Positions 1-6,842 of a stretch of DNA of 11,633 nt are shown piece after piece. A model generated the notes under the pieces. That model did not search any database. It worked only from the letters and a program-made list of their open reading frames with translations, and had not been told where the DNA came from. Both the position numbers and the translations under genes were made by a program. This DNA comes from Discostella pseudostelligera (Eukaryota > Bacillariophyta > Thalassiosirophyceae > Thalassiosirales > Thalassiosiraceae): contig JALLBK010000547.1 of the NCBI GenBank assembly GCA_036940085.1, forward strand, positions 1 to 11,633, given 5' to 3'. The first letter of the stretch is position 1, and the number at the start of each line of letters is the position of its first letter.

Positions 1-54
<54 letters not shown>
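1..54. repeat. (ACA)18 trinucleotide microsatellite
   Basis: A pure ACA/CAA run starts at the first base of the window and ends where the period breaks at base 55. It probably continues upstream, so its true length is unknown. The same repeat unit occurs inside the ammonium transporter coding sequence (poly-Asn) and at the far end of the window. Confidence 0.95.
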
Positions 55-745
55 CTGTCGAGTTGATGGATGGAGCGAGGAGTTGGCTGGAGTTGGAGAG
101 GAGCATTGTGATGTCAGAGGAACACCTGCTGACATCTGTAGCATACAAGGGATTTAATACAGCCCATTTTTTAATTCGAGAAAGCCAAAATTCAAATTTT
201 AGAATTAGCGCATAATGTAGACACGTTGGAATGTGTATATATGTAGGTGTGTATGTAGAGTGTCTGTGATGCACTGGTGCCGTTCGATGTGGGGAAGTTG
301 AAGTTGTTCTTTGGGAAGATATGCTGCATAACTTCATTTTTTTGAAGAAAATAGAGTTGTGTTGGTGCGTATCTTCTGTTGGCTGATGTTGTTGGAATGA
401 CCTGTCCACGAAGTGTGAGCAGGCCAGCTGCGACGCTGCCGTCTGCTGTGTGGATAGACAACAAGTAAGATGCACTCGATAACATGATGTATCGTACGTT
501 CGTACTGCCGGCCCTACCATGAGAAGACGTTGATGTGGTCCTCGGAACCAGAACGCCGATGTGTAGGGTAAGGTAGAACTGCAGAGAAGATGATCATATT
601 ATTATCATCATGAAGTTGCAGGGAGAATGAAAGCAGGCAGCACGAGAGCTAAAGCTGCTCGTCGATGAGAAGAGCTTGCTGTAAGGTAGCTCTCACCAAG
701 AAGGTTTGGCCAAGTAGTAGTAGTCGATAGAAGATATCATCGACC
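55..745 (+). other. Non-coding stretch upstream of the ammonium transporter
   Basis: I see no convincing gene in these 691 bases. The only longer open frame, on the minus strand at 485-192, has no recognisable domain and a composition unlike the coding exons nearby. The stretch should hold the promoter and 5' untranslated region of the transporter gene. I found no clear TATA box. A short inverted repeat sits directly before the start codon and is listed separately. Confidence 0.55.
723..744 (+). promoter_or_regulatory. Inverted repeat abutting the ammonium transporter start codon
   Basis: GTCGAT at 723-728 is the exact reverse complement of ATCGAC at 739-744. The 10-base spacer contains GATATC. 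One base separates the repeat from the ATG at 746. It could be a small 5' UTR hairpin or a palindromic binding site, but a 6-bp arm can arise by chance. Confidence 0.25.
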
Positions 746-2751
746 ATGTCAGCGACAGAAAGCACCTACCAAACTTGCCTCTCCGATCTCACATCTACCA
801 ACACATCCTCCACCTCGCCCACCACGGAGGCATTACTCCAATGCATCTCCAATTCCTTCGACGCCGCCCACACCAACACAAATGCATCCATCGATGCCTT
901 CTTTCTCTTATATGCCTCCACTCTCATCTTTTTTATGCAGACTGGCTTTGCCATGGTCTGTGCTGGCTGCGTTCGTCTAAAAAATGTTCAGAATACATTA
1001 TTGAAGAATGTTTTGGATGCATGTGCAGTTTCGTTGGGATTCTACTCACTGGGGTATGCCTTTGCTTTTGGTACCAACAACAACAACAACAATAATACCG
1101 ACAAAACGACAACCTTTATTGGAAATGGAAATTATTTTCTAATCGGTATCGTGGATGATTCCTTCTGGTTATTCCAATTTGCCTTCTGCGCTACATCGGG
1201 TACTATCGTTGCCGGGGCATTGGCCGAACGTTGTCAAATGACAGCCTACTTAGCCTACTCACTCTTCTTATCCTCCTTTGTCTATCCGGTGGTGGTACAT
1301 GCCATATGGAGCGATTATGGTTTCCTTAGTCCACGCAATATTAATCCATTATGGGGATCGGGGATGATTGATTTTGCGGGAAGTTGTGTAGTCCATGTGA
1401 CGGGGGGTGCGACGGCATTGATAGCGTCGAAGGTGTTGGGTCCACGAACGGGACGATTCTATGATGCGCATGGGAATTTATTGGAGAATCCGAAGGAGAT
1501 GCCGGGACATTCGTTGGCGTTGCAATGTTTGGGAGTAAGTACCTGCTACTCTCTTGCGAGTGTGATATATTTTTGCATTGTTTTATTACACTCAATCTTA
1601 TCACATTCGTGCTGCTCATGATTATAACAACAACACCAGACATTAATTCTCTGGTTTGGATGGTACGGCTTCAACTGTGGATCCGTCATCACCCTCACCA
1701 TCGACGATCACTACAAGGTCATATCCCATACTGCCATTAACCTTACTCTATCGGGTGCTACCGGATGTATCATGACACTAATTGCATCCACCATTGCTGC
1801 CGAACGCTCTACCGGAGAAACCTCCTACTATTTGCCATACGCATTAAATGGCTGTCTTAGCGGTTTGGTGGCCATTACGGCGGGATGTTCCATTGTGGAA
1901 CATTGGGCGAGCATTGTGATTGGTTTGACTTCCGGGGCATTGTATTTGGTGTTTTCCAAGTTATTGGTGAAGTGGAAAATTGATGATGCCGTGGATGCTA
2001 TTCCAGTGCATGTGAGTTTTTGCGTGTATTTGTTGTTGTTGCTGCTGCTTCTGCGTTGATTCCTCTCATGTCACCAGTCTAATGATTTTGAACCATTTAT
2101 CAAAAACAGCTAATCAATGGTATTTGGGGAACCATCTGTGTTGGCTTATTTGCAGCACCCGATTTGATGAGCAATGTGTACAATTCGTCTACTCATGCGG
2201 GATGGTTTTACAGTTGGGGCATGGGGTCAGCAGATGCCAGACTTCTGGCATGCCAGCTGGTAGGGATACTATTTGTTATTGCCTGGGTTCTATGCATGAT
2301 GTTACCATTCTTCTGGTTGTTGCATTATTTTGGATATTTGCGTGCCGACGCCCTCGAAGAGTATATAGGACTGGATGTTGCGTACAGAGGAGGTATTTTC
2401 GAAGCTAAGGACAATGAAGAAGACGAGGCGACGAAGAAGAAGATGGATGAGTATATTAAAGAATATGAGCACCGAAGGGCGGAAAAGGCTAGTTTCATTC
2501 AAATGCATGCCAACCGGGGCCTTTTCTCCCGTAGCCCAATACAAGGGAGCAGTCTTCACAATGATAGTCTCCACGGCAACAGTTACCATGGCAGGAAGGT
2601 AATCACACAGAATTCATTGGATGCATCTAAAAATAGTCAAGCAAGTCTTGAGGATAGTCAGAGATCGAGAGCACGAGATGAAATGGGAGAAGACAATGCG
2701 ATTGTAAAATCAGTGGACGTAGAAAATTGGGCTGAAAATATCAGGGAGTGA
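746..2751 (+). CDS. AMT1: AMT1-type ammonium transporter (three-exon model)
   Basis: Carries ammonium across a membrane, probably the plasma membrane, as a trimer of 11-helix subunits. Exons are 746-1534, 1640-2011 and 2110-2751; introns of 105 and 98 bp are GT-AG and phase 0; the product is 600 residues. Family landmarks: GALAER at 157-162; the Asp of DFAG (D209) and first pore histidine (H217) in the signature around 209-224; the WFGWYGFNCGS pore segment just after exon junction 1; and the second pore histidine (H387) in AIPVH, the last codon of exon 2. The membrane core ends near 460 and is followed by the conserved C-terminal regulatory segment (GLDVAYRGG, 474-482), then a long charged, Ser/His/Asn-rich tail of about 115 residues. 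Seven Asn (111-117, encoded by an AAC repeat) lie in a loop between early helices. The start at 746 precedes the first helix by about 50 residues. Gene identity is very secure. The 3' end is less so, because a donor-like GTGAGA overlaps the stop codon. Confidence 0.93.
1535..1639 (+). other. AMT1 intron 1
   Basis: Starts GTAAGT and ends CACCAG, phase 0, 105 bp. Removing it joins QCLG to TLILWFGWYGF, restoring an uninterrupted pore helix of the Amt family. Reading straight through gives a stop at 1619-1621. Confidence 0.92.
2012..2109 (+). other. AMT1 intron 2
   Basis: Starts GTGAGT and ends AACAG, phase 0, 98 bp. Removing it joins DAIPVH to LINGIWGT, a conserved Amt segment that carries the second pore histidine. 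Reading through meets an in-frame stop soon after the donor. Confidence 0.92.
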
Positions 2752-3024
2752 GATTTCGTCACTTGGAGCTAATTTTTGTTGCATGTTGCGATCCTGGGTT
2801 CGTGATATATCAACGCAAATGAATTTTGAATGCTGATTGGATTTTTTTGAGAAGTCTTCATACAACCAATTTTGCCGCTTACGTCTGACATGTTCGTTGA
2901 ATAAAATAGATATCAAACGAGATGTCGCCTGACTTCTGCTTTTATGAAGAAAGTTAGCAGCAATGATGCTAAACTGAAAGAAGTGGAAGACGAAGACGAC
3001 TACATCGAAGATGCAGATTATTGA
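2748..3024 (+). other. Possible alternative intron and acidic last exon of AMT1
   Basis: GTGAGA at 2748-2753 overlaps the annotated stop TGA (2749-2751) and could be a splice donor. Using the acceptor TTAG ending at 2957 removes 210 bp, completes a GAC codon and continues for 21 codons to TGA at 3022-3024. The new C-terminus would read DSNDAKLKEVEDEDDYIEDADY in place of a single Glu, giving 621 residues. The acidic, codon-like composition at 2980-3021 looks coding. The AATAAA at 2900 would then lie inside the intron. This is inference only; the simple three-exon model remains plausible. Confidence 0.4.
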
Positions 3025-3175
3025 TTATTGGGAGGGGGTACTATTGCACCTCCGCACATGGACATTTAGTCAGATTTGGTCACATAGTACATCACTATGA
3101 ATTACAGTCTCCACTTCCAACCAACCTCTCCACACAGGAATGTGGCGCATTGATTTTACTTTGATCCACCGTCAA
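2752..3175. other. Convergent spacer between AMT1 and the PCIF1-like gene
   Basis: These 424 bases lie between two stop codons facing each other and should hold both 3' untranslated regions. There is an AATAAA on the plus strand at 2900-2905. I found no TTTATT, which would be a canonical poly(A) signal for the minus-strand gene. The only coding-like piece is the short acidic frame at 2958-3024, discussed as a possible AMT1 exon. Confidence 0.6.
2900..2905 (+). terminator. Candidate polyadenylation signal (AATAAA)
   Basis: A canonical AATAAA hexamer lies about 150 bases after the AMT1 stop at 2749-2751, on the same strand. It fits a poly(A) signal for the three-exon transcript. If the acidic last exon is real, the hexamer is intronic and could act as an alternative end. 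Confidence 0.45.
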
Positions 3176-6028
3176 CTAGAATCTAATGGATGCAAGAATG
3201 CGTAACTCGTCTTGTCCTCCTGACATGAGTCGCTTTTTCTTCTTTCCTGGTACTGCGTCCCCACCTGCTCCTCCTTCCGATTTCACCTTGTCTGACTTGT
3301 TCTTCCTTCGTTTCTTTGTCTTCTCTACCAACGACGAAACCATTGACGCGGCATTGCTGCTATTACGCGTACAATTGCCATGATTAATTCGATAAGGAGT
3401 TGCAGTGCATGATTGTTCAGCCTTCTGTCTACGAGGTGATATCTTCCTCTTCTTCTCCTCGCTCTCCTCATCATCACTCGTCGGAATCATAGCAAACGCG
3501 TTCTTGAGTAATTTCTGATCTTCCCCAACGATTGGCCACTTAGACTTCGCCGCATCATTTTGAAGGAAAAAGACACTGGTGTCGAATGAGGCTATCCTAT
3601 GACCCGCCTTACCGGTATCGTTGCCGTGTGATGCGCGATCACTGCTACGATGAAGCTTCCGGCGATGTTGTGTCCCCTCGGCATAGTAGTGAACATCCTC
3701 TTTTTGATTCAACAATACGTGTTTTGTAAGATAGGATGAGGAGGATAACATTTTCCATCCAGAGCACTCCGACCAGGCGGGAACGAATACGACGAACATT
3801 AGAGGAATTGTATCCATTTCTTCTTCAGCATTCACTCCTTTCTCATTCGACTTGATGTGGCTATCGTCTTCTCTACTTTCTATTGACCGTTCGGATAATG
3901 TCAGGAAGTGATGCATCCGATGATACATTTTCTCAATAAACTCGGATGCAAAGGGTGGATTCGCCTGAAAGCAACCTTTCCTACTACTGCCTCCTCCAAA
4001 TGACAGATTCAAGAAATCAATATCAAAAAAGCTCCCAAACGAGCCAAACATGGCATCGGTATCGCCATAGGCACTGCCGTACCTTCCTCCGACGCCACCT
4101 TCTCTACCAATGACATAATCATCCTTCTCCGACCAATAGCAATTGAACGGACTAGCAAAGCATTCAAATTCACACCCGAATCGTCGATGCAAATAACGGA
4201 ACACTGTCGGCGGAATAGCCGACTGTAATCCAGCTCCCTCCAATGCATCATATCGCAACAACAATGAAAAGAGTACTTTTGGAAATTGCTGTTGCAATCG
4301 ATTGTATTGTTGTTGAATTTGCATCTCATTGTCATCAGCGTCTATGCTATCACTTTGCATCCGTAGCAAATTGCTCAATGTCCGCTCGTACAACGATAAC
4401 AACTTCTTCCGGTGCTTATCGTTAATTCGAAGGGAAATACCCATAAATGTCACTGCAACTTGACGATCCCTCTCCTCACCTGCAGGGATATCATAATCAT
4501 CATGTTCATTGTCTACGATTGTAATCTTTGGCATTCCATGGTAATCGTTTTGCTTCTTCTTTCTGCCGCCGCAACTCGCCTGCTGCTTCCGTTCCTCTTC
4601 CAACAAACGATTTGAACATTTTTGCATCTCAACTAGAAAAGCACAATAATGTTCCTCTGCCAAATGAAAGAATTTCTTGTGTAGCTTTTGTGTAATCTTT
4701 TGAAATGGTTGAGATGCAAAGATTGTCTGGAGTATGTAATCCTCCTCGTCGTCATCATTGTACTGCTGCTCGAAATTGTCGTCGAAGGTATTGTTAGTGC
4801 TGCCGATATTGCATTTCGCTTCATCTGCCTCATTGTCATCACTTTTTAACAGCCCTCTTTTCTTCTTCTTAGTATGCTTCTTCTTCTTCTTCTTCTTCTT
4901 CTTTTTTCCATCGTCCTCGCCATCCAGCTTCAAAAATAGAGTATGCATATTATCTCCACCCTTCGTATCGTTCCCAATCCTCGCCTTCTTGAACACTCTT
5001 CGGAATTGAAATTCAATTTCACCTCGTAGTAACTGGAGTGTTTCATGTCGATATCGTTCATTCATCTTCCTTCCCCTCAGTTCGTTGTCTGCATGATCAT
5101 CGCGGTCGCAATAATATTCTCCAGCATTTTCGGAATTGGAATAGGTAGCAGTCATGATGATGGATGGGACAGGCAAGAGTGGTTCCCAATAGGTACCCAA
5201 TCTTCGACTAGAAATCATGTGAGAGTATAATTGATGCACGGTTGGGAATGCAAGTTGTTGGATCTGCTTTGTCAGAATCGGCATCGTCGTTGTCGTCGTC
5301 GATGATGGGATGGTGGAATGATTCGTAGTATTTATTTCTCCTACTTCGGAAACTGCTGCAAATGTGGTTGTTGCAGTCAATTCCCGAACACATGTTGCCT
5401 CCAAAGTCTTTAATGAGAATTGAAATCGTTCCCATATGGTATGTGGTGGAATTGATTTCCATATGTTGGATATGGTGGATCGGATGATGTGTTGTTGTTG
5501 TTGTTGCTGCTGCTGCTGCATGGCAGTATTGTTGCCATTGCCAGATCCAATACTGCCGCCCTTATAATTGCTGCTGTTGTTGCTGATGCTGTTATTGCTG
5601 CTGCTGTTACTGTTGTATGTTGTGGATGATTGTGCACGGAACAAATCATAAAAGCTCGTCTTGAACTTTTCATGTTGTCGATGTCGTATAATTTCCACAT
5701 GCGGATTGCAACCCAAACCCAACGACAGTGACAGTGCTCTTACGGTTGTAGTATTGTCGATGCAGTGACGGCTTGACGATGCTTTCATGGTGGTAGTATT
5801 AGTAGATAACGTTGGAGTAGGAGCACTCGATGATGAAGATGAAGACACGCTATGATTGGTTTTGGTGGTGGCATTATCGTTTCTATTGCTGCTGCTGCTG
5901 CTGCTTCCATCACCGCTGCCGATGCCGCTGCCATTCATTTCATTAAGCAACGCAAACAAATCATCATCACCACGAATATTATTATGGACGACGGAGCTGT
6001 TGATGCTGTTGCTGATGTTGTTGGCCAT
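3176..6028 (-). CDS. PCIF1: PCIF1/CAPAM-like cap-adjacent adenosine N6-methyltransferase
   Basis: A single 950-codon frame with no intron needed. Residues about 585-832 match the PCIF1 catalytic fold: a long conserved lead-in (RRFGCEFECFASPFNCYW, 615-632), DTDAMFGSFG (656-665), the catalytic NPPF tetrad (690-693), the strand MFVVFVPAW (744-752) and TSVFFLQND (817-825). Upstream, AVTFMGISLRINDKHRKKL (525-543) probably belongs to the helical domain. In animals this enzyme uses S-adenosylmethionine to N6-methylate the 2'-O-methyladenosine next to the mRNA cap. No WW domain, which docks the human enzyme on the RNA polymerase II tail, is visible. The N-terminal 180 residues are Ser/Asn/Gly-rich with nine Gln at 171-179; ten Lys at 375-384 and a basic C-terminus (903-933) suggest nuclear import. 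Insertions occur after 632 and at 714-738. Domain identity is secure; RNA target and activity are inferred. Confidence 0.85.
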   Translation of the reverse strand: MANNISNSINSSVVHNNIRGDDDLFALLNEMNGSGIGSGDGSSSSSSNRNDNATTKTNHSVSSSSSSSAPTPTLSTNTTTMKASSSRHCIDNTTTVRALSLSLGLGCNPHVEIIRHRQHEKFKTSFYDLFRAQSSTTYNSNSSSNNSISNNSSNYKGGSIGSGNGNNTAMQQQQQQQQQHIIRSTISNIWKSIPPHTIWERFQFSLKTLEATCVRELTATTTFAAVSEVGEINTTNHSTIPSSTTTTTMPILTKQIQQLAFPTVHQLYSHMISSRRLGTYWEPLLPVPSIIMTATYSNSENAGEYYCDRDDHADNELRGRKMNERYRHETLQLLRGEIEFQFRRVFKKARIGNDTKGGDNMHTLFLKLDGEDDGKKKKKKKKKKHTKKKKRGLLKSDDNEADEAKCNIGSTNNTFDDNFEQQYNDDDEEDYILQTIFASQPFQKITQKLHKKFFHLAEEHYCAFLVEMQKCSNRLLEEERKQQASCGGRKKKQNDYHGMPKITIVDNEHDDYDIPAGEERDRQVAVTFMGISLRINDKHRKKLLSLYERTLSNLLRMQSDSIDADDNEMQIQQQYNRLQQQFPKVLFSLLLRYDALEGAGLQSAIPPTVFRYLHRRFGCEFECFASPFNCYWSEKDDYVIGREGGVGGRYGSAYGDTDAMFGSFGSFFDIDFLNLSFGGGSSRKGCFQANPPFASEFIEKMYHRMHHFLTLSERSIESREDDSHIKSNEKGVNAEEEMDTIPLMFVVFVPAWSECSGWKMLSSSSYLTKHVLLNQKEDVHYYAEGTQHRRKLHRSSDRASHGNDTGKAGHRIASFDTSVFFLQNDAAKSKWPIVGEDQKLLKNAFAMIPTSDDEESEEKKRKISPRRQKAEQSCTATPYRINHGNCTRNSSNAASMVSSLVEKTKKRRKNKSDKVKSEGGAGGDAVPGKKKKRLMSGGQDELRILASIRF
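4859..4906 (-). repeat. AAG-repeat-encoded polylysine tract in the PCIF1-like gene
   Basis: An AAG/CTT microsatellite encodes ten lysines (residues 375-384), then His-Thr and four more lysines. It interrupts the region between the N-terminal part and the methyltransferase core. It may serve as a nuclear localisation or RNA-binding patch, or may simply be a tolerated repeat expansion. Confidence 0.85.
5492..5518 (-). repeat. CAG/CAA-encoded polyglutamine tract in the PCIF1-like gene
   Basis: Nine consecutive glutamines (residues 171-179), encoded by mixed CAG and CAA codons, sit in the disordered N-terminal region of the PCIF1-like protein. Confidence 0.85.
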
Positions 6029-6081
6029 GATTGTTGATATGATATTCGGAAGATGTTTATGACGGAGGTTGTTGATATCTA

Positions 6082-6123
6082 CTAGGAGTAGTACACTAGT
6101 GACGCTTCGCCATGGTCTGCCAT
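6082..6123 (-). other. Two short upstream reading frames before the PCIF1-like start
   Basis: Reading the minus strand towards the gene, an ATG in strong context (ACCATGG) at 6123-6121 opens a 13-codon frame that stops at 6082-6084. A second ATG in the same context at 6113-6111 opens a 5-codon frame that stops at 6096-6098. If the transcript begins further upstream, both could lower translation of the main frame. No transcript start is known here, so this is tentative. Confidence 0.3.
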
Positions 6124-6198
6124 GGTAAGTGAAAGTAGGTCACACATAATCTCCATCATCTCTTCGTGGTGGGAATTTTGAATTTTGATGGTGGTGGT

Positions 6199-6216
6199 GC
6201 TTCCCGCCAAAACTTG
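6199..6216 (-). promoter_or_regulatory. E2F-like site, copy 1
   Basis: The plus strand reads GCTTCCCGCCAAAACTTG. Its complement contains TTTGGCGGGAA, which fits the E2F/DP consensus WTTSSCSS. It lies about 175-185 bp upstream of the PCIF1-like ATG. It differs at one of 18 bases from copy 2, 39 bp away. Confidence 0.45.
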
Positions 6217-6237
6217 AGGTTGAAGGAGTGGCGAGTG

Positions 6238-6255
6238 GCTTCCCGCCAAATCTTG
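6238..6255 (-). promoter_or_regulatory. E2F-like site, copy 2
   Basis: The plus strand reads GCTTCCCGCCAAATCTTG, 17 of 18 bases identical to the element at 6199-6216 and in the same orientation. The shared block extends beyond the bare E2F core into CTTG, which points to duplication or to conservation of a composite element. Confidence 0.45.
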
Positions 6256-6260
6256 GTGCA

Positions 6261-6292
6261 CATCCGTACATACATCCGTCCATCATCCGTAC
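6261..6292. promoter_or_regulatory. Three CATCCGTMC repeats
   Basis: CATCCGTAC at 6261-6269, CATCCGTCC at 6273-6281 and CATCCGTAC at 6284-6292 start 12 and 11 bp apart, close to one helical turn. They begin 6 bp after the second E2F-like element. They look like a clustered binding site of unknown factor, or a small local repeat. Confidence 0.35.
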
Positions 6293-6842
6293 AAGAGCGT
6301 ACAATCAAGTTCTACTCGTAGGAGTACTCATTATCTAGAGGGGCTCCCCCCGCCATATCTTCTCCACGAACAGTGCCCCCTTGTACGTCTGTCAGTCGCA
6401 TTTGGTGCCATCTGCTCTTCCATCTTCTTCCATCTTCAACTACTCCACTCCGCTTCTTCCTCGTGAATTCGGCAGCATTTTAGCGATCATTTATACTATG
6501 TCATCTGTATCTATTATCGCTGGATGTGCAGGCGGGTGTCAATAGGCGGCAGACACCACTCTCCGCCGCCGAAGCCGCCCATCACCATCGTCTCCATCAT
6601 CGACACCCAGCCAGGTAGGAAGCAAGATCTTCACCCCATCCACTATGGACGATGGCGATCATGGTGATGGGAAGTGGAAGAGAGTGCGAGAGGATGCGTT
6701 CATGAAGGGGATGCAGAATCAAATCTTTGATTGGCGTCATCTTCGTGTCTATCGTCATCTTAATTAGTGCTCATCCAATAAGTATCTCCAACACGACAAC
6801 AACAACTCCACAATAATTCTTCGAATAAGTAGCTAGACCAGT

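Larger units (their letters stand above)
6029..6842. promoter_or_regulatory. Divergent intergenic region between the PCIF1-like and transhydrogenase genes
   Basis: An 814-bp spacer between two start codons pointing apart, so it must hold both promoters and 5' UTRs. No open frame of note was seen beyond very short upstream frames. It contains two near-identical E2F-like sites (6199-6255), three copies of CATCCGTMC (6261-6292), two short minus-strand upstream frames (6082-6123) and an inverted repeat GGTGTC/GACACC at 6535-6557. The repeated elements lie 170-265 bp upstream of the PCIF1-like ATG and 550-645 bp upstream of the transhydrogenase ATG. By distance they belong more naturally to the PCIF1-like gene. 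Confidence 0.6.

Noticed and set aside
1..54. Trinucleotide repeats as a CRISPR array or telomere
   Set aside because: There are no spacers and no telomere unit; it is a simple microsatellite.
192..485. 97-codon minus-strand frame upstream of AMT1
   Set aside because: No recognisable domain, no homology that I can see, and no coding-like composition. Frames of this length are expected by chance.
1525..2408. Apparent frameshifts and stops inside AMT1 that would make it a pseudogene
   Set aside because: Each break is explained by a GT-AG intron in phase 0, and splicing restores the conserved protein exactly.
5400..5480. Tryptophans in the PCIF1-like N-terminal part as a WW domain
   Set aside because: The two Trp around residues 190 and 199 are too close together and lack the spacing and the final Pro of a WW domain.
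6119..6130. Plus-strand ATG directly followed by GTAAGT, as a mini first exon of the transhydrogenase
   Set aside because: The frame at 6843 already gives a full signal peptide and presequence; no matching acceptor is needed.
6535..6557. GGTGTC/GACACC inverted repeat with an 11-base spacer
   Set aside because: The 6-bp arms do not extend and have no further support, so I do not call it a regulatory site.
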